Part shown: piece by piece, positions 39,072 to 48,700 of the stretch
Layout: each line of letters begins with the position of its first letter
Position numbering within the stretch: the first letter of the stretch is position 1
Source of the DNA: Lepidurus packardi
Taxonomy: Eukaryota > Arthropoda > Branchiopoda > Notostraca > Triopsidae
DNA length: 64,000 nucleotides
NCBI GenBank assembly: GCA_023053545.1
Contig: JAKZAN010000007.1
Location: forward strand, 9,300,001-9,364,000
Direction: 5' to 3'
The notes under the pieces: model-generated
The model's input: the letters and a program-made list of their open reading frames with translations, nothing else
What the model was told of the DNA's origin: nothing
The model's database searches: none
Translations under genes and position numbers: made by a program

Positions 39072-39857
39072 TTATTTCTTGTACGTTCCAGATGATTGGA
39101 CACTAGAAGCGTCGAAGGATTCTACACCGTCGCCGAAACTAGCATCAGCGCCATCAAAGGAGCCCATTGGAGTTGGAGTGGGGTAGCTGGAAGCTGCTGG
39201 GCCATAACTGGTGGGCATTGGGGCAACCATGGGAGTAGCACCGTAGCTGGAAGGCATGGGATTAGCTCTGTAAAAGGTAGGAGGAATCATGGGTACAAAG
39301 GGGGGTTCGTAAGAAGGCATAGGAGGAGCGGAAGATGTCATGGGCGGAGTGTAAGAAGGGACTGGGGCAGAATATGTCTGTGCTGAGTCATAGTATGTTT
39401 GTGCTGAGGCGGAGTAAGTAGGTACTACGGAGGAATAAGTAGGTACTGGGGCGGAGTAACTAGGTGCTGGGGCGGAGTAACTAGATACTGGGGCGGAGTA
39501 ACTAGGTACTGGGGCGGAGTAAGTAGGTGCTGGGGCGGAGTAACTAGGTGCTGGGGCGGAGTAAGTAGGTGCTGGGGCGGAGTAAGTAGGTGCTGGGAGG
39601 GAATAAGAAGGTGCTGGAGGGGAGTAAGAGGGCGCAGAGAAGGAGTAGGAAGTCATCGGTGGCATAGAATAAGGTGCTGCATAGGATGGGAACGGCCGAG
39701 GACGCATGGGAATGTTCGAAGAGCTATATAAAGGATTCGACGGCGGTTTGTAGGGAATAGAAGGAATAACGTAAGATGGCAGTACGGCAGCAGTACCATA
39801 CTGAGCCACAGCAACGGCCGCCAGGGCGGTCACCATGATCGGTATGAATTTGTTCAT
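39072..39857 (-). CDS. Secreted Tyr/Ser/Pro-rich repeat protein, cluster copy 1 (261 aa)
   Basis: A signal peptide (MNKFIPIMVTALAAVAVA, cleavage likely before QYG) is followed by a low-complexity body. The middle is an eight-residue repeat close to YSAPAPTY or YSAPAPSY, about ten copies. The tail is richer in Gly, Asp and Ser and ends TYKK. There is no globular domain and no cysteine pattern. Composition suggests a structural extracellular protein such as cuticle, silk, adhesive or egg-coat material, but nothing fixes which. The single coding exon is preceded by a 5' untranslated intron (39859-39974), with donor GTAAGA and acceptor ATTTATAG directly before the ATG. A TATA box lies further upstream. 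Confidence 0.8.
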   Translation of the reverse strand: MNKFIPIMVTALAAVAVAQYGTAAVLPSYVIPSIPYKPPSNPLYSSSNIPMRPRPFPSYAAPYSMPPMTSYSFSAPSYSPPAPSYSLPAPTYSAPAPTYSAPAPSYSAPAPTYSAPVPSYSAPVSSYSAPAPSYSAPVPTYSSVVPTYSASAQTYYDSAQTYSAPVPSYTPPMTSSAPPMPSYEPPFVPMIPPTFYRANPMPSSYGATPMVAPMPTSYGPAASSYPTPTPMGSFDGADASFGDGVESFDASSVQSSGTYKK

Positions 39858-40053
39858 TCTATAAATAATAAAACAAGTATTATAAGGCGATATTCGACAA
39901 AGAAATGTAACTGAAAGTTAAATTGTTAAGTTTGAAATGTTTGAATTAAGAAAATGTCACTTAAGTCATCTTACTTTGCTTTCGATGATGAGCCGACGTG
40001 TAGTCAATTGTTATTCAAAGTGGACTTGATGATTCGTCTCAGACCCAGCCGGT

Positions 40054-40060
40054 TTTTATA
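40054..40060 (-). promoter_or_regulatory. TATA box of secreted-protein gene 1
   Basis: The - strand reads GAGTATAAAAACCGG, about 80 bp before the donor of the 5' untranslated exon (exon end at 39975). The same box occurs upstream of copy 2 (42184-42190), and a TATAAATA version upstream of copy 3 (44190-44197). Confidence 0.65.
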
Positions 40061-40383
40061 CTCTGACCTGAGAAAGGATTCTAAGGGTAAGATCGCTACG
40101 TTAGATGACCTGTTTGGTATGGTAGCTGAACATCTAGGTCGCACATCAGGTCAGAACAATAATAATAAGCCAGTCAGATGTCCCTTTGAAGAAGTATCTA
40201 TACTTGTTCCATGACTTTTCAGCTTCGTTTTATTGATCTCTACGATCAATAATAAGTTCGATCGATACCACAAGTAAGTGAGCAACTTTTGCGAAGACTG
40301 GGTAGGGAAAAAAAAGAAAATAATCCTGTAGAAAGTAAACGCAACATACAGATTGTTTATTTATTTTTTTAATTTCTATCGTA

Positions 40384-40800
40384 AACCATACATCGCTACA
40401 CTAAATCAAGGGGTACCTCTAAGGTCTCGCATTACTAACCCAGAGTGCATACATTATTTAAATAAATCTCATAGTAATATAATAAGATTCATTTAAGAGT
40501 CATAATAAGAGTCATAATAAGATTGATAATAAGAGTCATGGAGTTATGGTACATAGGAAAATGGTAAGACTACCTAATACAATATTTTACTTTAAAATTG
40601 AAACAGTTGGAATGGTTGTCTATTTAATTTACGAAATAAAAAGTGGACCGTTTTAATGAAAAAAAATTGCTTTAGAGACGAACTTACCTATTTGTCCGAC
40701 AGATGTCTGTACGACGTTGTTTCATAAGCACGCCACTTTAACGTCACGTGGCTGTTGGTCAGCCATTTTGGTTATTGTGGTTTTAGCTACTCCTAATCTT
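40384..40800 (+). pseudogene. Dead copy of the last two carboxylesterase exons, unit 2
   Basis: About 40390-40480 matches esterase exon 8 (ACTAAATCAAGGGG, GCATTACTAACCCAGAGT) but with small deletions that break the frame. About 40691-40800 matches exon 9, including the membrane-anchor codons (TCAGCCATTTTGGTTATTG). The relevant frames carry stops and there is no upstream esterase exon, so it cannot encode the enzyme. It is collateral DNA carried along by duplication of the neighbouring secreted-protein gene. Confidence 0.85.
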
Positions 40801-41459
40801 TTGCAAATAATATTTCAGCGTCAAACTTAAGCCTAGTTTTGTAGTCCTAACGCGTTATCGTGAGCGGAATTCTTTCTTTGGTACGAGATTAATGTGAAGT
40901 AAAGTATGTATTTTAGAAAATTCTAAACATTTACCGCTTGTTGAAGGGAAGGCGCACCTCGACCTCCCAATGATACTGAAAACATATTAGTCAATACTGC
41001 AACCTCCTTACTCTAATCTTCACTCTTACCAATTTCTTATTAAGTTTTATAGACTAAAATCGTATTATGGAAAAATTATTGACAAATTAAAATGATTAAA
41101 TTATTAAAATTATTGACAAATAAACAAGATAGGCAACAAGCTTTCAAGCCTATGCCCTATATTTTTGAAAAAAAAATATTTTAGAATTCAAATGTCATTG
41201 TCTTGTTTCATCGTTTTATCGTGTTGTTTTTTTCCCACGATTTAATCAACGCAGGCTGAGGCCTGTTGCCTGATGAATATAAATCACAACACGATCATAA
41301 AATTCGCATGATAAATCTGCAACAAGCCTTGCAAAGCAAATGTCATCTCAAAAATGTAAAGGAATGGTGAAATGAGCCGTTTTTATTATGAGAAAATTAT
41401 GTATTTAGGTTCGTTTTTTCTATAGACAAGGCAAGGGTATTATATAGGGGAGGGGTTTC

Positions 41460-41987
41460 TTATTTCTTTCCGTACGATCCAGCGGATTGGTCACCTAATC
41501 CAGCAGAAGAATCGAATGATCCAGCGCCGCCATCCATACCAGCATCAGCGCCACCGTAGGCCATTGGTGGGGGACCAGAGTAGCTTCCATGGGATGACAT
41601 GGAAGATCCGTAAGAGGGCATCGGGGGAGGTGCAGAGTAACGGCCACCACCAGACATAGCACCACCTCCGAAACCTTCAGCTCCACCTCCCATAGCTCCG
41701 AAAGAGCCCGAAGAGCCATAAGATGGCGCGGATCCGTAGCTACCGCCACCGGAAGGCAATGAGTGAGACATCCCTCCTCCGAAGGACGCTCCACCGCCAT
41801 AAGAGGGCACCGGAGGGGATCCCCCATAAGATGGGCGCATAGAGTAGCTTGGAGAACCGTAGGAAGGAGACGGCCGGGGTTGGTAGGAAGGGCCCTTGCC
41901 GTAAGATGGCATTGGCGGAGGAGCCCCGTACTGAGCCACAGCAGCGGCCACCAGGGCGATCACCATGGTCGGTATGAATTTGTTCAT
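41460..41987 (-). CDS. Secreted Gly/Ser/Tyr-rich protein, cluster copy 2 (175 aa)
   Basis: A signal peptide MNKFIPTMVIALVAAAVA, close to that of copy 1, leads to QYGAPPPMPSYGKGPSY and a body rich in Gly, Ser, Tyr and Pro with PSYG and SYGG motifs, ending SYGKK. No globular domain is seen. A structural extracellular role is likely, but the material is unknown. The body is nearly identical to copy 3, whereas the signal peptide, 5' untranslated intron (41989-42104) and TATA region match copy 1. The polyadenylation signal is at 41382-41387. Confidence 0.82.
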   Translation of the reverse strand: MNKFIPTMVIALVAAAVAQYGAPPPMPSYGKGPSYQPRPSPSYGSPSYSMRPSYGGSPPVPSYGGGASFGGGMSHSLPSGGGSYGSAPSYGSSGSFGAMGGGAEGFGGGAMSGGGRYSAPPPMPSYGSSMSSHGSYSGPPPMAYGGADAGMDGGAGSFDSSAGLGDQSAGSYGKK

Positions 41988-42183
41988 TCTATAAATAATA
42001 AAACAAGTATTATAAGGCGATAGTCGACAGAGAAATGTAACTGAACGTTCAATTGTTAAGTTTGAAATGTTTGAATTAAGAAAATGTCACTTAAGTCATC
42101 TTACTTTGCTTTCGATGATGAGACGACGTGTAGTCAATTGTTATTCAAAGTGGACTTGATGATTCGTCTCAGACCCAGCCGGT

Positions 42184-42190
42184 TTTTATA
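42184..42190 (-). promoter_or_regulatory. TATA box of secreted-protein gene 2
   Basis: Same - strand TATAAAA context as gene 1, within about 400 bp that is almost identical between the two units. The 5' untranslated exon donor follows, with the exon end at 42105. Confidence 0.65.
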
Positions 42191-42489
42191 CTCTGACCTG
42201 AGAAAGGATTCTGAAGGTAAGATCGCTACGTTAGATGACCTGTTTGGTATGGTAGCTGAACATCTAGGTCACACATCAGGTCAGAACAATAATAATAAGC
42301 CAGTCAGATGTCCCTTTCGAGAAGTATCTATACTTGTTGTATGACTTTTCAGCTTCGTTTTATTGATTTCTACGATCATCACAAGTAAGTGGGTAGGAAA
42401 AAAAAAGACTGAGTAGGAACAAAAAAGCAAATGATTCTGTAGAAAATAAACATAACATACAGATTGTTTATTTATTTTTTTAATTTCTA

Positions 42490-42860
42490 TCGTAAACCAA
42501 TCAGATACATCGCTACACTAAATCAAGGGTACCTTTAGGTCTCGCATTACTAACCCAGAGTGCATACATTATTTTAATAAATCTCTGAGTCATAGTATTG
42601 TTATGGAACACAGGAAAATGGTAAGACTACCTAATATAATATTTTACTTTAAAATTGAAACAGTTGGAATGATTGTCTATTTAACTTACGAAATAAAAAG
42701 TGAACCGTTTTAGTGAAAAAAAATTGGTTTAGAGACGAACTTACTTGTTTGTCCGACAGATGCCTGTACGACGTTGTTCAATAAGCGCGCCATACTTTAA
42801 CGTCACGTGGCTGTTGGTCAGCCATTTTGGTTATTGTGGTTTTAGCTACTCCTAATCTTT
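42490..42860 (+). pseudogene. Dead copy of the last two carboxylesterase exons, unit 3
   Basis: This is a second degenerate copy of exon 8 (about 42495-42590) and exon 9 (about 42748-42860), very similar to the 40.4-40.8 kb copy and with the same frame-breaking changes. It derives from a later duplication of the already damaged unit. Confidence 0.85.
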
Positions 42861-43484
42861 TGCGAATAATATTTCAACGTAAAAGTTAAGCCTAGTTTTT
42901 GTGGTCCTAACGCGTTATCTTGAGCGGAATTCTTTCTTTGGTACGAGATTAATGTGAAGTAAAGTATGTATTTTAGAAAAGGCAAAACATTTACCGCTTA
43001 TTGAATTGAAGCCCCACCTCCACCTCCCAATGATATTGAAAACATATGAGTTTTACTGCAATCTTCACTCCCTTCCACCCTTACCAATTTCTTATTAAGT
43101 TTTATAGACTAAAATCGTATAAATTATATACAAATAAACAAGATTGGCAACAGGCTTTCAAGCCTACACCCTATATTTTTGAAAAAAAAATTATGTTAGA
43201 ATTCATGTCATCGTCTTGTTTCATTCGTCTTTCATCGTTTTATCGTGTTGCTTTTTCCCAAGATTTAATCAACGCAGGCTGAGGCCTGTTGCCTGATGAA
43301 TATAAATCACAACACGATCATAAAATTCGCACGATAAATCTGCAACAAGCCCTGCAAAGCAAATGTCATCTCAAAAATGTAAAGGAATGGTGAAATGAGC
43401 CGTTTTTTATTATGAGAAAATTATGTATTTAGGTTCGTTTTTTCTATAGACAAGGCAAGGGTATTATATAGGGGAGGGGGTTTC

Positions 43485-44012
43485 TTATTTCTTTCCGTAC
43501 GATCCAGCGGATTGGTCACCTAATCCAGCAGAAGAATCGAATGATCCAGCGCCGCCATCCATACCAGCATCAGCGCCACCGTAGGCCATTGGTGGGGGAC
43601 CAGCGTAGCTTCCATGGGATGACATGGAAGATCCGTAAGAGGGCATCGGGGGAGGTGCAGAGTAACGGCCACCACCAGACATAGCACCACCTCCGAAACC
43701 TTCAGCTCCACCTCCCATAGCTCCGAAAGAGCCCGAAGAGCCATAAGATGGCGCGGATCCGTAGCTACCGCCACCGGAAGGCAATGAGTGAGACATCCCT
43801 CCTCCGAAGGACGCTCCACCGCCATAAGAGGGCACCGGAGGGGATCCCCCATACGATGGGCGCATAGAGTAGCTCGGAGAACCGTAGGAAGGAGACGGCC
43901 GGGATTGGTAGGAAGGGCCCTTGCCGTAAGATGGCACTGGCGGAGGAGCCCCGTACTGAGCAACAGCGACGGCCGCAAGGGCGAACACCATCAGAGAAAC
44001 GAACTTATTCAT
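43485..44012 (-). CDS. Secreted Gly/Ser/Tyr-rich protein, cluster copy 3 (175 aa)
   Basis: The signal peptide MNKFVSLMVFALAAVAVA differs from those of copies 1 and 2, but the mature sequence from QYGAPPP onward is almost identical to copy 2. The start at 44012 is preferred over the in-frame ATG at 44027, because the intervening bases form an acceptor (TTTTTCTAG) directly before the 44012 ATG. The TATAAATA box is at 44190-44197. The promoter is diverged from those of the other two copies, so expression may differ. Confidence 0.82.
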   Translation of the reverse strand: MNKFVSLMVFALAAVAVAQYGAPPPVPSYGKGPSYQSRPSPSYGSPSYSMRPSYGGSPPVPSYGGGASFGGGMSHSLPSGGGSYGSAPSYGSSGSFGAMGGGAEGFGGGAMSGGGRYSAPPPMPSYGSSMSSHGSYAGPPPMAYGGADAGMDGGAGSFDSSAGLGDQSAGSYGKK

Positions 44013-44189
44013 GCTAGAAAAACACAAAAAACAATAGTTAAATCAAAGAATATTTCAAACCCGCCAAACTGGCTCAAAATGTAATTAAGTTTACAGCTCA
44101 AGTGATCTTACTTTGCGTAGGAAGATGAGGAGCCCTGTCTTCAACTGTTACTCAAAGTTGACTTGATGATCTGTCTCAGGTCGAACCGT

Positions 44190-44197
44190 TATTTATA
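44190..44197 (-). promoter_or_regulatory. TATA box of secreted-protein gene 3
   Basis: TATAAATA on the - strand in a diverged version of the promoter shared by copies 1 and 2. It lies upstream of a conserved CTTTGAGTAACAGTTG region and of a donor-like GCAAAGTAAG. Confidence 0.55.
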
Positions 44198-44200
44198 CTC

Positions 44201-45739
44201 CTGGTCTGTGAAAGGTTTCTACGGCCAGACTAGGATGGGTTAGCATAGATGCCTTACGGGGTTTTAAGTTGGGGTAAACATCTTGGTCATGTACGAGAGG
44301 TCAGTGTAAAGAAAGTGAGTGAGGCATGTCGGCTGTCTGTTGTGACCTCGTTCGAAAATGAGGACGGTACAAAGTCTAAAGCACTATACTTTCAACGTTA
44401 ATCATCCTTTGCATGAGAGGGACTGTACAGAGACAGTTCAGGTATCCCAATCACGACCTAATCCCTGTACGCAAGGTTAAACAACTGAATAACAGGCCAA
44501 TATTTCGAGGTCGTTCGATGTCTGTGTTGGACGAACTCGTAAAAATCCTCCCTTTCCCTTCTTTGGCTTAAAAGAAAGAAAAATAGAATAACAGAAAAAA
44601 AGAAATTAAGAAGAACCGATCTACATAACGTCCTTCAGGTTCCTTCAAGCGTAACGGCTTATGAGACTATAGTATTGAACGCAAAACCTTCCTACAGACA
44701 TTTTATGGAATATTTTATCAATATGACGGTAATATCTATTGACGGTTAATAGAAATATCAAAGCCACGTAAGTCGCAATCATTAATTTCGTTCTACAAGA
44801 AATTCGAAAGTAACGGTTTTTTTATGCACAGAAGCTAAAGGTTACGTTCCTTTGCGTGTAGAAGAAAGCATGTAAACGCCATCTAGCGTTAGTTAGGGAG
44901 GCACCAGCTAAGATATACAGGAGCCGTGAAGACAAAAGCAGTCGACAATGCACCCGTTAGATGGCGCGGACCGACTATAAACGCTAAGAAGTAAGAAGTG
45001 AAGACAAAAGGTTAAGAAAGTTTTAGTGTGCAATATGCGGCAGCTTTTCTGAAGTCTTTTGGCTCTTTCTCAAGAAACAGTTTGTGGTCGTTGTGACCTG
45101 CTGAGGCTAACGGATGACATCAGGAGCGTGATGCTCCAAAGGCGTTGATAATAGAAGAAAACGGGGAGCCATCTAGCTATTCTTGCTGCGGAAATGGCTT
45201 GTTGGCCACCTACTGTCAGCACAGTACCAGTTCTGCAGAAATAAAATCCTGGTTCTGCCATATCTGCCAACCCACGCACCTCCCCATTTGGTCGTAAGAA
45301 TTTACTTTCACTAACAACTCACGCTCCAACGTCTGCGCAATGACTTCATTTCCGCGACACTCTCTAGGAATCATTAAAACGCCGCAGAAATACTCTGCCA
45401 CAGCTATATATGTCTCCTTAACTATCGCGAATCTTTGGGCATTAAATAATAAGAGACAAAACATGTTGTAATAATGAAACCTGCATATTTCTCAAAGAAA
45501 TTCATCCGAAAAAATACCGTACATTTCTGCAGAAATACTTTCTAAAGAAATTCCTTCCAAAGAAATGCACTTTAGACAATTTCTGCACACTATGGTATTG
45601 TTTTTATCTGAACCAGTACGCATATAGTTGCTTACACTAGTTAAAAAAACATTTTCAATTTTTTTTCAGTGATGCACATGCTATAACTGCGGATTGCTAT
45701 CACGACAATTACTTCCAGAACTCGCAGCTCACTTATGGC
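44201..45739. other. Intergenic region between the secreted cluster and the nicotinic receptor gene
   Basis: No gene is supported. YY1/Pho-like words lie at 44877-44884 (CGCCATCT) and 44959-44966 (AGATGGCG). From about 45180 the recurrent word TTCTGCAGAAAT becomes frequent (for example 45523-45536). The right end contains the 3' flank of the receptor gene. Confidence 0.55.
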
Positions 45740-48700
45740 TTACAAACTGAATAACTTGGTATGGGGCGACATGTACAGAATGCCGAACGTTGCCCCCACG
45801 GTTGAAATAACAAAGACCCAAAGTAGAAATCTATACAAAAAAGAGAAAAAAGTGCAGAAATTTGACAGTCAAAGAAATAATTTCTGCAGCAAGTGAAAAA
45901 CTGTCCTCACCTGTCAATTACTAAAGCCACTTGTTGCCATTCCAGCTTAATAGCGTCCCGTCTGTCTTGCTCAGCTAAACGCAAGTCGTTCTTTTCAATG
46001 GTTTGGTACACTTTCTGCAGAACACGCAGAAATTGCCGCTCGAAGTTGTCTAGCGAGTGAGCTGGCGAAGGAGCATGTGAAGTGAGCGTAGTAAACCTTT
46101 TTTTTCACGGAAAAAAATAAGAAAAAATACTAAAACTGTTTAATTTACTTTCCTTTAACTTGGAAGAAATGGGCAGAAATATGAAGAAATTGTAAAAAAA
46201 TAGACTCTACCCCGGCACTCCGCCATTAGTCTCGTTCCTCATCGCCTCCGCTTCGTACCGCTCCACCAACTCGATGGGGTTCGACGAATAGTCCTAATGG
46301 TCGAAGAAATAAACATTGCTGCAGACCGAAGATTTTTCTTTTTAAGGAAAGAAAAATGAATAACACAGTCATACATACCGTGACTCTGCTTCTTGAGCTC
46401 GGGGACGCTTCAGGTACGTCTAAGCGTATGCACAGAAATTTGGCCAGTACTCCAAATACCACCCGCTTAACTAGCGGCGGTACTTGCCTGCCGCGCATTC
46501 CGCGATGATGAATGTTCAGAGTTACTACCGAAAGACCCGTAGCGAATGAAACTAAGGATATGGTAACTCCGTAATACAGCCCTGAAAATCCCATTTTAAA
46601 GAAATCCGTCAGAATTTATTATTTTATTTATTTTTTAAATATTATAAACCAAAAAATGGCTGGCTTTACCTATGAGTGGCAACTTATCCGAGGTGGGTGG
46701 CATGCTTTCGCCGATCACCATTAAGAACACAGTCATGGACAACAAAGTAGTAATACCTAGCGTAACCTTCTCCCCGGAATCCGACGGCATATAAAAGCTC
46801 ATGAGCGCGATTCCAGTTATGAGAACGCACGGCAGGATAAGATTAAACACTAAGCGAAATGAAGAAATAAACAAAGGATTCCAACGATGTGGAAAACAGG
46901 CTTGAGTAGGGAATTTCTGAAGAAATATACCGTAAAATAAAGGTCTCCGTTTTAAAACAATGTGGTAAGTAATGTCCGGATAGGGTTCGTCGCAGCAGGA
47001 ATAGAAAACTTCGTTGCGTTCAACAATCAAATCCACTAGATCCCATTCGCCGTTTGGTACGTAGTTCGTTAAATCGGGTTCTTCCGTTTGTATGACCAAG
47101 TTCACCTAAGCATTACTTAAAGTTAGCCAAATATCTGCCCGAATGAACAGCAATATTTCAGCATTTCTGCAGTAATTAAGGCAATACTACAATATTTCTT
47201 TGTTGCGAAAAGGGAAGAAATCCAAACTCGACTGAAAGTTAGATATTTTGCATCTGATTCGAGAACACATGAACAGAAATAGAGGAATGGAAGCAATGTT
47301 GAAATTCACCGCAGAAAGATTCAAAATTTCTGCAGTTATATAAAGAACTTCTTGAGGAATCACTTGTTTGAGAAGTAGTATTTATAAAATCTAAGAAATT
47401 TTTACCGAAATTCTTAATGTGATTCTTTGCACACATACCATTCCATACCTGCTCAATTTCAGGCATTGCTGCAGTAATATTAAAGGTGCTTGACAGATAA
47501 TTTCTTAGAGATAACTTCGTCTCAAAGTAACGAGTATAAATCCAATAAAATTATACCTAAATCTATTGGAGAACACATGAACAGAAATAGAGGAATGGAA
47601 GCAATGTTGAAATTCAACGCAGAAAGATTCAAAATTTCTGCAGTTATACAAAGAACTTCTTGAGGAATCACTTGTTTCAGTAGTAGTATTTATAAAATCA
47701 AAGAATTTTTACCCAAATTCTAAATGTGATTTTTTGCACACATACCATTCCATTTCTGCTCAATTTCAGGCATTGCTGCAGTAATATTAAAGATGCTTGA
47801 CAGATAATTTCTTAGAGATAACTTCGTCTCAAAGTAACGAGTATAAATCCAATAAAATTATACCTAAATCTATTCGAGAACACATGAACAGAAATAGAGG
47901 AATGGAAGCAATGTTGAAATTCAACGCAGAAATATTCAAAATTTCTGCAGTTATACAAAGAACTTCTTGAGGAATCAATTGCTTCAGAAGTAGTATTTAT
48001 CAAATCTAAGAAATTTTGATCGAAATTCTAAATTTGATTTTTTGCACACATACCATTCCATTTCTGATCAATTTCAGGCATTGCTGCAGTAATATTAAAG
48101 GTGCTTGACAGATATTTCTTAGAGATAACTTCGTCTCAAAGTAGCGAGTATAAATCCAATAAAATTATACCTAAATCTATTGGAGAACACATGAACAGAA
48201 ATAGAGGAATGGAAGCAATGTTGAAATTCAACGCTGGAAGATTAAAAATTTCTGCAGTTATATAAAGAACTTCTTGAGGAATCACTTTTTTCAGTAGTAG
48301 TATTTATAAAATCAAAGAATTTTTACCCAAATTCTAAATGTGATTTTTTGCACACATACCATTCCATTTCTGCTCAATTTCAGGCATTGCTGCAGTAATA
48401 TTAAAGATGCTTGACAGATAATTTCTTAGAGATAACTTCGTCTCAAAGTAACGAGTATAAATCCAATAAAATTATACCTAAATCTATTGGAGAACACATG
48501 AACAGAAATAGAGGAATGGAAGCAATGTTGAAATTCAACGCAGAAATATTCAAAATTTCTGCAGTTATATAAAGAACTTCTTGAGGAATCAATTGCTTCA
48601 GAAGTAGTATTTATCAAATCTAAGAATTTTTGATCGAAATTCTAAATTTGATTTTTTGCACACATACCATTCCATTTCTGATCAATTTCAGGCATTGCTG

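Larger units (their letters stand above)
38296..44200. repeat. Three-unit tandem duplication, about 2.1 kb per unit
   Basis: Each unit runs from esterase exon 8/9 sequence (starting near 38296, 40384, 42490) through a - strand secreted-protein gene to its TATA region. Spacing is about 2.1 kb. Only the first unit retains a working esterase end. Units 2 and 3 share near-identical coding and 3' flanks; units 1 and 2 share near-identical promoter and 5' flanks. Confidence 0.88.

Noticed and set aside
39954-40214. An 86-codon + strand frame, repeated at 42084-42344
   Set aside because: It overlaps the TATA box and 5' untranslated exon of the - strand secreted genes. The third unit has the homologous DNA with the frame broken, so the frame is a by-product of recent duplication of a promoter.
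44013-44027. Extended N-terminus MCFSS for secreted gene 3
   Set aside because: These codons are the acceptor of the 5' untranslated intron; removing them restores a standard signal peptide.
45064-45464. Frames just downstream of the nicotinic receptor stop
   Set aside because: The receptor ends cleanly after TM4 at 45740, and these frames have no similarity or splice signals.
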